Positions 55,591-64,000 of a stretch of DNA of 64,000 bases are shown here, in pieces (position 1 is the stretch's first letter; every line of letters begins with the position of its first letter). The notes below the pieces were generated by a model that had not been told where the DNA came from, did not search any database, and saw only the letters and a program-made list of their open reading frames with translations. Source of the stretch: Paramyrothecium sp. XJ0827. Its lineage: Eukaryota; Ascomycota; Sordariomycetes; Hypocreales; Stachybotryaceae. The translations under genes were made by a program, and so were the position numbers. Location: contig JAJFPB010000003.1 in the NCBI GenBank assembly GCA_020881915.1, positions 5,208,001-5,272,000 on the forward strand, written 5' to 3'.

Positions 55591-57234
55591 ATTGGATGTG
55601 ATTTTAGGAATGCAAGAGGCTGGAAGGGTTGTATTTGTGTGGTTGATTGAAGAACTCTGAGTTCTGTAGAGCACATCCTCCAAAGTTGAAAAGGACTGGA
55701 GATGGCATATTTATGTATTCTGGGTTTGTCTTCAAACCGGATATCTAGTGCTAGGTTTCCAGACACGGCGCCGTCGGCAAACTCTCTGCATGACGTGATA
55801 TCCGATATAACTGGGCAAATGCTGAAAGTTCAGACTGCGATGAGAATTTTTCACTTTCTAAGCATACTGGGACCCAGCGCACTGCACTAGATCTAGTACT
55901 AATCAAGCCAAAGAAGCCGAGCAGGAGGCGGAGACCTGAAGTCCGGCAAGTGGATCATTTCCAAATTAGGCAACTCATGGCGAGCTTAGCAAAACACGGC
56001 TCCCAAGCAGCAACAATGATTACAAACTACGGTTACAATCATTGAGCTGCGTCATAGCATGGTTTGTTCATATGCAAGATGCCACGAGCTATTGCACCGA
56101 TGCTTACTGTAGTTTGACGTGTACTTCCTCGGCTGCTCGAAGGCAATGGTGGCTCGACCTTCTGACGAAATGTCTCAAAACGCACCTGGAGCCCATACAA
56201 AGTCGCCAAGTATAAAAGTCAGAGTTTCGGACGAATAGGACGCGTTCGTTGCCTTTATCCCACAACCTCTGCAGCTCATTCTCCGCCCATGGGTCTGATT
56301 CTGGAATTTTACTCTCTCGCATCTGCTGTTTGAAGAAATTGATTTGTGCTGTGTCTACGGCATGTTGTCAGCGATTCCTGAGAATACTTCAACTGGGTCC
56401 TTGGCAACGGAAGATGAGAATGTAAATTTAGCCGGAAGGAAAGGGCCATGGTGCATGTGAAGCAGCCATGAAATGTCTTGGACACCATAACCCAGAATAA
56501 AAAAGAAGAAAAGGAGGAGAAAGAAGGATAATGGGACGGCTTACAGATACAGCCCGACTTGAGGCTTTCACACCATCATACGTGAAAGTTGTTGGTTGCA
56601 CCCTATTATGCTGCCAGGACGCTAACAAACTTGCTCAATATTTACCCTGTATCGTGGACTCTTGGAGGAACACGGCGCTATACCTGTGGGTTACGTCTGG
56701 CAGATGCCCCATACCTAGGTACCTAGTCCGGGAAAGGGACCACTGCGAGTTCGAAAATGGATTATGTGACCGCAACACATGCACTATAGTTGCCTTAACA
56801 CCGCCACCTTGAAGGCTCGTCACAATCCAGCAGAGGGTCTATACGAACCAAAAGAAGTACACACGCACCGTACATGCCCCGTGGACTATGCTACTCACAC
56901 ATCCGATAGAACACAGAACAAGAACTCAATGCAGAATGACCACAGGGCCTGAACGCCGTTAGATGAAATGAAGATTTCCATGAACAGACTATATAAATGA
57001 TATGAAGTTTCCCTTATCACTGTTGTCCTCTCAGGTTCTGTGAATCGGCTTGGCGAGGGTGTATATTTAATAACAAGCCACCACCCACTACTATTTCCTT
57101 TTCCGCAACACGAAATATACACAATAGAGGAGAAACTGAAGCTTTTGCCATAACCAGCTTAAATTTCCTTCCACCGCGTGGAAATCACCACAACTCAACT
57201 CAACCCCCCACTAACTAACCTCACAGCAAACAAG
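55591..57234. other. intergenic
   Basis: About 1.6 kb without a supported gene. A minus-strand stretch at 56104-56340 reads like protein (ENELQRLWDKGNERVLFVRN) but has no clear start, splice or family. The last ~60 bases are a C/A-rich leader typical of a fungal 5' UTR for the next gene. Confidence 0.4.
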
Positions 57235-57579
57235 ATGCCAGACAACTCGCCTCGCATTCTTTCTGAGGAAGAAGAAGCTGCGCTTGAGATCATCAATATC
57301 AAAGAGACGGACACTTTTTGCCGTTACTGGAAGTGCATGGGCTGTTACCGTATAAGCAGAATCAGTGTGTCCACTTGCCATAAGTGTAAAATGCCCCGCT
57401 GCTTTGATGATATTGCCATGCAGGACAGGCGGAAACACACTGGTCGTTTTGTCGATGCTCACAATGTCCGCCTCTGGCATGATGGTACAGTCGGCAATGA
57501 TCGTGCTCGATCCGCTATCAACCGTATGATGACGCAGATTGACATAGTACTGGGAGAAGAATCCGTGAGCGGTGGTTGA
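57235..57579 (+). CDS. small protein with a CxxC-CxxC zinc-ribbon-like motif
   Basis: A single exon encodes 114 aa from ATG 57235, preceded by an unstructured CAACAAGATG-like leader. The N-terminus is acidic (LSEEEEAALEIINI). The centre has CMGCYRISRIS followed by TCHKCKMPRC, two Cys pairs plus one more Cys, likely a zinc ribbon or knuckle. The C-terminal part is helical (SAINRMMTQIDIVLGEES). It has no signal peptide. Possible roles in nucleic-acid or protein binding are inferred only from the zinc motif. Confidence 0.65.
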   Translation: MPDNSPRILSEEEEAALEIINIKETDTFCRYWKCMGCYRISRISVSTCHKCKMPRCFDDIAMQDRRKHTGRFVDAHNVRLWHDGTVGNDRARSAINRMMTQIDIVLGEESVSGG

Positions 57580-58106
57580 CAGAAGATCAAAGCAAAGGCT
57601 TGATCAGGCAGAGAAAGGGGGGAAACGAAAATGGAAAAAAAGATTTGAAGAACAATACAAGTAGACCATCCGTATGTGACAACACCACTAAACTGTTGCC
57701 ATGCCATATTTAGTACATAGTCAAATCCATCTTATAAAAGGCCAGGATAGATCCTAGTGAAGCTGAATACATCGACTTGACCTGGAATTATCACTTGATC
57801 TTGAGTTCACCTTGTCCTTACAGTGCATCAGTCTTTCCTTAACTTCATTCAGCAGCCTCAACATCGCATCCAACGTCACATTAGCACCTGTCTCCCTGAG
57901 TGTGAGGGCGCTTATTGGGTGTAGCTCTCTCCACTCCCACTTATCATGATGTCAACAGATTGAGGAGTAAAGAACCCCCTTAATAGCTAAATCACTATGC
58001 AACTAATTCAAATTTTGCTCTCATAATAGACCAATAAGCTACCTAGCAATGGAAGATAATAATCATGCTACTGCAGATGCCGTGTTATGCCTAATAGGGC
58101 CTATTC

Positions 58107-58144
58107 CATGCTGTAGCCAAGGTCAGGTGGTTCGCTACAGCATG
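58107..58144. repeat. 11-bp perfect inverted repeat (hairpin)
   Basis: CATGCTGTAGC at 58107-58117 is mirrored as GCTACAGCATG at 58134-58144, with a 16-base loop. It lies in non-coding DNA. Confidence 0.6.
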
Positions 58145-58662
58145 ACCTTCTGGGCCAATGGCACAGGCACTGATATCGCCGTAATACCTGCAGCGTGCCC
58201 CATATCAGACGCTTAGGAATTTATTCTCGAGGTATAACCCTTAAGGAAAAAGCCTTGATTGTCAAGTGTTTGGTGTGGTGTGTTTTTCTGCCCCAATAAA
58301 CTATTGGTATATGATTTTAAGGGTTATTTATTAAGAGTTTTTTATTTTACTCTTCTTAGTAGCTAGTTGGGCCACTGTGTATCTGGGCGCAGATTTATGG
58401 CCGCTTACTGTTATCTATTAGAGCTATACTAGTAGTTATATAGTCTATATTTTTTAGTCATCTCCGGTAGATCGGGTTGATCACTGTGATGCATTCCCCA
58501 GTAACCAAGGCCTACAATCAACCCCGCTCCACCGTTCGTCATCTCACCACGATCGTAAGTTGGAGCTCCCGAGTCCAACTCGTGACGTACTCAGTGCAAC
58601 GTACTCAGTGCAACAAAGGGCGCATTGTGATTCGACATTTCTGGTTACGACGCCTCGTCTCC

Positions 58663-58670
58663 TATAAAGG
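58663..58670 (+). promoter_or_regulatory. TATA box of the esterase gene
   Basis: TATAAAGG lies 44 bp upstream of the ATG at 58707, implying a very short 5' UTR. Confidence 0.45.
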
Positions 58671-58706
58671 TCCCGACTTTGGACGCTGCATGTTCCAGGC
58701 TGCATC

Positions 58707-59664
58707 ATGGGCCTCTGCAACTTGACTTGGTCCTTCACCCCCGTTGTGGAAGCATTTCCACTGACTGTTTTCCCGAACGTCGCGCTCTGGAACGTCACAA
58801 ATGGCGTCGATTTGGACTACCAAATCAAGATTTCATGGCCCTTGACATGGGCGTTTCCGGAACAGGCCAATTCCACCGTGCAAACCATGTAATCATGTCC
58901 TTGCTCGTTCTGTTGGCCATGGTTATTAATCTTTCAATAGGTATGTACTCGATGGGAACGCACTGGGATCGACCGCAACCGAGGCCTGGCATCGACGCTC
59001 AGCGGTCGAGTTCACCCAGCCAGAGAGTATTGTTGTTAGCATTGGATATCCCATCACCGACTCGGTGTATGGTCCACAACGCAGCATAGACTTTCAGCCT
59101 GTCACACCGGGAGAGGACCCCCCACCGGTTCCTGGCGTGCGCCAAGGCGCAGATCACTTCATTGCCTTCATTGACAAGACCTTGCGACCTTTTGTCCACA
59201 ACAAATTCCCAAACGTTGACTTTGATCGTGACGCGTTGTACGGGCATTCCTGGGGCGGGGTTTTTGTCGTGTATGCACTCCTGCGGCGCCCTGATTTGTT
59301 CGATACTTTTTTATCCTCCAGCCCGGCCCTTTATTGGAACGACGGTTATCTTCTAAAACACACACAGTGGCTTGATGAAGCGCAGCTACCGGAAACATCG
59401 CCCAAGCCTGCTTTCAGACTTGCCTACGGTGACCTGGAACAATATCCGGTGAGGCGGAGAACAGAAACGGAAGCCCAGTACCGGTTCAGGCTCGACTTGT
59501 TCGCAACCTTTGCCATGGCTGACAACTGCAAGGCTTTGTATAACTTGCTGAAGAACAACACAAAACTGAGGGATGTCACTTTGAAGGAATATGTTGGAAG
59601 CGACCATGCTTCAGTCGGCGCAGTTGCTTTGACGGATGGAATTGACTATTTTGTGGATTGGTAG
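58707..59664 (+). CDS. siderophore-esterase-like alpha/beta hydrolase (esterase D / IroE type)
   Basis: Exons 58707-58888 and 58941-59664 (52-nt intron, donor GTAATC, acceptor AATAG) give 301 aa. Across the splice the protein reads VQTMYVLDGNALGSTATEAW, the usual oxyanion-side segment of this family. The nucleophile elbow is YGHSWGG, followed by SSPALYWND. The catalytic His is in GSDHASV. Fungal members hydrolyse ester bonds of siderophores such as triacetylfusarinine C so that iron is released in the cytosol; there is no signal peptide, which fits. Other esters are possible. No siderophore synthase or transporter is next to it. Confidence 0.85.
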
Positions 59665-60157
59665 GGCAGAGCCTCTACAGCTTGCCCGTTTCTCGTTACG
59701 ATTCACAAGAGGAGGTAATAAATACCCAAGTGATGCGGAGAAATCCTCAAGAGGCAAATTAAGAGCACGGTACGCACAATAGAACCATCTTTGTCAGAAT
59801 TTGTTCATGTAGATGCCTCTGGCCCCGTTTCTTTTCCCTTTGGTATGAGACCCAGTTCTGTCTCACAGGATTCCTCTCTAATGCAGCTGGCTGACGCCTA
59901 TGCGACGAAGGATGATGCTTACGCGCCTAGACCTGAAACAGTGCGTTGTCTGGTCAAAATGCTTGGTGTAGTGGCTTCGAGACAGGGGTGCAATTCAGGA
60001 CCTTGGCTGATCACTTCCCCTGTAGTTGCGCCTCGATATACGCATACCACCATGCTGTTAACGCTACAATGTTTCTCTCCGTCATGCGCGCTTTACCACT
60101 CTGTTTGCCCCTTTTGGATTGGATTGACCTGCACATCAACCAGAGCATACCCTAGAT
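59665..60157. other. intergenic
   Basis: The 3' flank of the esterase and promoter of the next gene. An overlapping ORF at 59791-60198 shows no family-like sequence. Confidence 0.45.
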
Positions 60158-61646
60158 ATGACGACAGACGGTTTCGCGTTCGTGACATGGCTTCCTGAAG
60201 GCGAACGTCAGCGTAGTGCAATTGAGCGACGCCAGATTCGGAGCCATTACATGAAAGGGAAAAACAAACGCTCTGATTCACGGAGGTCTAAGCAAGAGGC
60301 CAAGCGAGCATCCAAGTTGAATTCGACAAACATTGTCATTGCTAGTGGTAACAAGGCTCCATTTGAAACGGCCGCACAGAATGGTCGCTTATCAAAGGAC
60401 AAGGGGTTTCTGCAGTATCTGGACCGCGTGTTTCCGCGTTTCTGTACCTTTCCTCTCCTGGTTCAAGTAGACCCGGACATGACAGGCCTGGCCAGCAATG
60501 CTTCTTTAACCTCCAAGGGCCTCCTTGAACAAAGTAAGCTTTAAGACTTGTCAAGAACCTACTGATCAGGCTTTTCTAACATCTGTAGTAACCATCTTCC
60601 TACGAATCTCCGAAGTGACATATTTGGCGGAGGGCTTCGTCGACTTCGTCACCGCACAGCCACAATGTCCGCCACCTCTCGACGACTGCTTCGTGCACGG
60701 TATGCTGCTCGTCAACTGTGCCGCTCTGGATGTCAGCCAGAAGCGCCCGTTGGCGGATTTGACGCGGGGCCAACTTGGCAAGGTGCTTCCCCTCCTCAAC
60801 CACAAACTTGATCAACGGGATGCGTTCCTGCAAGACGCCAACATCTGGAATGTTCTATTCCTCGCAGTTGTTGCTGGAAATCTAGGCGATGTTGCAGCAG
60901 TCAAAGTTCATATGGCTGGTCTTCAAAAAATCGTCCGGCTCAGACGCAGCCTTGACAGTGGTTGGTGGAACCCGAAGCTCCAATTCAAGCTGAAGATCCT
61001 TGATTTGGTGTGGACCCTCCGATTTGGGGGCGACGCGGATGCCCTGATAGACACTGTCGATGCGCAATCGAGTGTTTCGGAAGTCACCTTTGATGAAGCT
61101 TTTTACGGTCGTTTTCCATTCTTGGAATCCGTCGACTACCAACTAGCAGAGGCATTCCATGATCTGGATCAACTCATCCTGACGGTCAATAACTACTCTG
61201 AAGCTGGAATGAGGATGAGTGGTATAGCATTTACTCCCGTCATCTGCTCCATCCAGACACGTTTGCTTCGGCTTGAACGCACCCTTCACAACTGGTTGGA
61301 CGAATGTCTTTGTTTAGGAATGCTAGGCCTCCTTCTTAGCGTTTTCAAGCCCGTGGCGAGTCAAAGAACGTACCCCTACCTAGCTGGGCGCTTGCGCGCC
61401 GCAACTGCACGTGCTCAACTCCACGACAACCAGGTGCTACGGAAAGTTATCATGTGGCTGCTCCTGATGTCGGCATTCTCAGCCGTAGATCCAGGGGAGT
61501 TATGGTTACGAGAAGTATGGGCTGATGTTGTAGGGCTCGATGTCACATGGGAAGAAGTTCAGCAGCAAGTAAAGGAAGTTTTATGGATTAATAGTGTTCA
61601 CAACTACCTTGGTAAAGAGGCATTCAAAGTGCTGAAAAGCAGGTGA
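60158..61646 (+). CDS. fungal regulator-like protein without zinc cluster
   Basis: Exons 60158-60533 and 60589-61646 (55-nt intron, donor GTAAGC, acceptor TGTAG) give 477 aa. The N-terminus FAFVTWLPEGERQRSA with IRSHYMKGKNKRSDSRRS is the basic start of a widespread fungal group annotated as transcription-factor-like. It lacks the Cys6 cluster but shares the C-terminal helical domain. Here that domain includes FVHGMLLVNCAAL, VKVHMAGLQKIVRLRRSL and VIMWLLLMSAFSA. The His-x-x-x-x-x-K/R basic stretch may mark nuclear targeting. The function is inferred only at the level of a regulator. The gene is intact and codirectional with the esterase. Confidence 0.8.
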
Positions 61647-63102
61647 GCAAAACTGGAGAGCTGTTTCAAACTTCGTCAAATCCTATGACTGTAAATTGGT
61701 GAAACGTTGTTTTCCGAGTTATCTCTCTCAAAATTCAACACAAGTCATTGGGCATGACCGCAAGTCAATAATCCGTGGCCACCGTATAGCATGATTCCCG
61801 TGCCAAGCCCTTGTATTCCTTCCACCATGCCCACTTGTCGAACGCCGCAACGAAGAATCACAGGGCATCGTACAACTAGCAAGCAACACTACTTGCCCTA
61901 AAAGAAAAGCGAAGGAACAAGCTTCGTTCTATAGACAGGGAGGCTGATTTCCCACACCTTCGGATGACTGATGTCTTCGGCCCTACTCGTATCAACTACC
62001 TTTGGTCTGCTGTACCTCGTTTTTATTTGCATTTTTGTTGCACAATATCTGTCCTCCTTACAACAAGATTGATGATGTAGCCAAGACATAGAGAGTGTAA
62101 ACCCAGTTGAATACGAGCCATACCGTAGCATATTAGGGTTAAAATATCCCTTCTCTGTCGGAATGGGTTGTGAGGTTTCAAAGCACACCATCATGGTAAT
62201 TGTAAAAGGGTTCTTGGTGAAACGATTACTGAAATCGAGGCTACGAGATGGACAAGCGATGGTATTGTGTCGGCTGAATGCAGCAGTTGCCCAAGCTTTG
62301 CACAAGCCATTGCCACAAGTCACCGGAAACGACGAAGTATTCTCCGCACGTATGACTCTTGTCCGGGAAGCCTGATCATCTAGCTGAGCCCTGTTGACCT
62401 AAGCTTATACCTAGTCGCCAGTCGCAGGATGCAAAACACGTCAAATCTGCGTCTCCATTCAGTAGCTGAATGTCATGGCTCAAAGGATGGCATCGAGGTT
62501 GCTGCTGCACGCGGTTGCGGAGCGGGAACAATCCTTGGTCAATATACGAAGACCCCATCTTGTCAGAGTCTGTGACCGTTTTCTCGTGATCGGTGCCCCC
62601 TTGTCTTCTCCACACGTGCATATAGAAGAGCCTGGACATTGCGCTTGCCCAACGTGGCAGGTCAGGGTCCAGGGTCCTTGCACTGATCTCGTTTGCTTGC
62701 TAGCCTCGGGCCTAGTCCTGGCATCTCAGCCCTGACATTGCAAGGCGCCATGATCAGCTTTAGCGTACGCTCGACTCACGATTCCGGCGAGGATTAGATT
62801 CCTCCAGCGTGCTGCGCCAAGAGTCAATACTTTTCCCAGCAACTACCGAGCCACGTGTGTCACCGCTGCCCGACCCACCGAGTGAGTTGTACAGCCTACG
62901 GGCAGCGAGATTCTTGCTGGCCGGTGCGTTGCATTGCGCCATTGGCCAGGTGTATCAAGACCTTTAGCGCATTTGTACCACCCCATCCGTCTCGTAACTG
63001 GTTTCTTTTAAATCACCTCGCTTTCTCCCCGAGCTTCCTGCTGGTTCTGCGTGCGCTGCAGCCCACTCTGTCCTGCCATCTCGACTTTCCGAATCTGGCA
63101 AC
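61647..63102. other. intergenic
   Basis: About 1.45 kb. A 141-codon minus-strand ORF at 61898-62323 has no recognised family. The segment from about 62850 onward is the promoter and leader of the FAD oxidase gene. Confidence 0.45.
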
Positions 63103-64000
63103 ATGTATCTCCTGCGCGCATCGGTGCTCTTCCTGAGCCTGGCGGCCCAGTGGAGTGCCGCAAGCCCGTTGAATGCTGTTCAGGTGTCCTCTCCAAAGGT
63201 CCTCGCCGCCTTAAAGGAAGCATTTCCTTCACGCCAGGTGGTGGTGGAGGGCACGGGGGCCTTTGACGAGCTCAATGGATCGTTCTTGTCTGAGATCAAC
63301 AGCGACATCGAGCCACAGGCCATCTTTTTGCCCAACTCGGCTGCCGATGTGTCCAAGTTTGTCAAGATTGTTTCCCCGTATGCCTCGGTTGGTCTCGCCC
63401 ACATCGCCGTACGCGGTGGTGGTCAGCAGCCCGCTCCAGCATGCAACAACATCCAGAACGGGATCACCCTGGACCTCCGCAACATATCCACCATCTCTAT
63501 CAACACCGCGGCAAGCTCTGTTGCGATTGGTGCCGGCGCAAGATGGGGGACCGTCTACCAAAAGCTGCAGCCACTTGGCCTTGGTGTGGCTGGAGGTCGG
63601 TCGGGAGCCAACGGAATCGGAGGTCTAGCATTGTCCGGCAAGTAACAACTCTTGAGCCAATCATCTGACTCTGGCCTGGAGTCGATCCCAAGGTCTGCCA
63701 GTTTCGAACCTCGTGGCTAACTTGTTCGCAGGCGGACTATCATTCTTCTCGTCGCGCGAGGGATTCATCGCGGACAATGTTCTTTCGTTCGAGGTTGTGC
63801 TGGCCTCGGGTCAGATTGTCACGGCCAGTGCCAAAGAAAACAAGGACCTCTACAAGGCCCTCCGCGGCGGTGGCAACAATCTGGGCATCGTCACCAAGTA
63901 CACTTTACGTACCTTTCAGCAAGGGCCATTCTGGGGTGGCAACGTTTTCTACTTTGCTTCCAGCTTCCCCCAGCAGATAGACTCTCTCGTCGCCGAGATC
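63103..64000 (+). CDS. secreted FAD-linked oxidase (PCMH/BBE type), 5' part
   Basis: Exon 1 is 63103-63637 and exon 2 runs from 63732 to the window edge. Signal peptide: MYLLRASVLFLSLAAQWSA. The FAD-binding PCMH domain shows QAIFLPNSAADVSKFVKIV, VRGGGQQPAPACNN, GARWGTVYQKLQPLGLGVAGG and LSGGLSFFSSREGF. It then reaches LYKALRGGGNNLGIVTKYTL, the classic end of the domain. The usual flavin-linking His of the GGH motif is Gln here (GGGQQ), so covalent attachment may be lost. The intron (63638-63731) needs a GC donor (GCAAGT): the nearby GT would break the frame. Such enzymes oxidise alcohols, sugars or alkaloid-like metabolites. The C-terminal part lies outside the window. Confidence 0.87.

Larger units (their letters stand above)
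57580..58706. other. intergenic, AT-rich centre
   Basis: The stretch at about 57950-58460 is AT-rich and looks decayed. A hairpin-capable inverted repeat at 58107-58144 and a TATA box at 58663 are listed separately. Confidence 0.5.

Noticed and set aside
56104..56340. Minus-strand protein-like fragment ending VKLQ
   Set aside because: Part of it looks natural, but the start, splice sites and family could not be established.
61898..62323. 141-codon minus-strand ORF
   Set aside because: No family-like sequence, no signal peptide and no splice support; likely chance.
1..64000. CRISPR arrays, bacterial operons, phage or rRNA genes
   Set aside because: Intron-containing fungal genes throughout; no regularly spaced repeat-spacer arrays or rRNA-like sequence were seen.

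Overview
The window reads as nuclear DNA of a filamentous ascomycete, most likely a sordariomycete of the Hypocreales (inference). The genes are split by short GT-AG introns (mostly 45-110 nt) and lie on both strands without operons. The families are typical of these fungi: Zn2Cys6 regulators, PDR-type ABC and MFS transporters, NmrA-like and SDR reductases, GMC and FAD oxidases, GH76 with a GPI tail, an mpaB-type oxygenase and small secreted Cys proteins. About 17 genes look intact. At least six more are broken relics, and long gene-poor or AT-rich stretches separate them, so this looks like an accessory or fast-evolving region.

Layout. 0-6.2 kb: end of a monocarboxylate-type MFS transporter, an NmrA-like reductase and an SDR, all on +, then a secreted GMC oxidoreductase on -. 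6.2-13.8 kb: mostly non-coding, with one possible relic, an acidic hypothetical protein and an mpaB-like membrane oxygenase. 13.8-21.3 kb: an eight-exon sugar transporter, a doubtful ORF and a MET2-like alpha/beta hydrolase, all on -. 21.9-28.4 kb: a GPI-anchored GH76 protein, an arrestin-like relic, a SnoaL-like relic, a ~100-bp tandem repeat and a phytanoyl-CoA-dioxygenase-like protein. 29.9-38.3 kb: two small secreted proteins, a hot-dog thioesterase divergent from a Zn2Cys6 regulator, and a DJ-1/PfpI protein. 38.3-42.5 kb: AT-rich DNA with an F-box-family relic and a broken PD-(D/E)XK-like gene. 43.3-45.5 kb: two convergent, uncharacterised genes, each preceded by a mirrored array of TCTCGCAA boxes; this is the most unusual structure in the window. 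45.6-55.6 kb: a Zn2Cys6 regulator divergent from a PDR transporter, then a Zn2Cys6 gene with two nonsense codons and an NmrA-like gene with a one-base frameshift. 57-64 kb: a small CxxC protein, a siderophore-esterase-like hydrolase, a regulator-like protein without a zinc cluster and the start of a secreted FAD oxidase.

How the parts may work together (inference). The regulator/ABC pair and the thioesterase/regulator pair each share one divergent promoter and may be functional units. No PKS, NRPS or terpene synthase backbone is visible, so the oxidoreductases cannot be assigned to a defined metabolite cluster. Exon boundaries were chosen by eye from splice consensus, phase and continuity of family-like protein sequence. 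No search was run.
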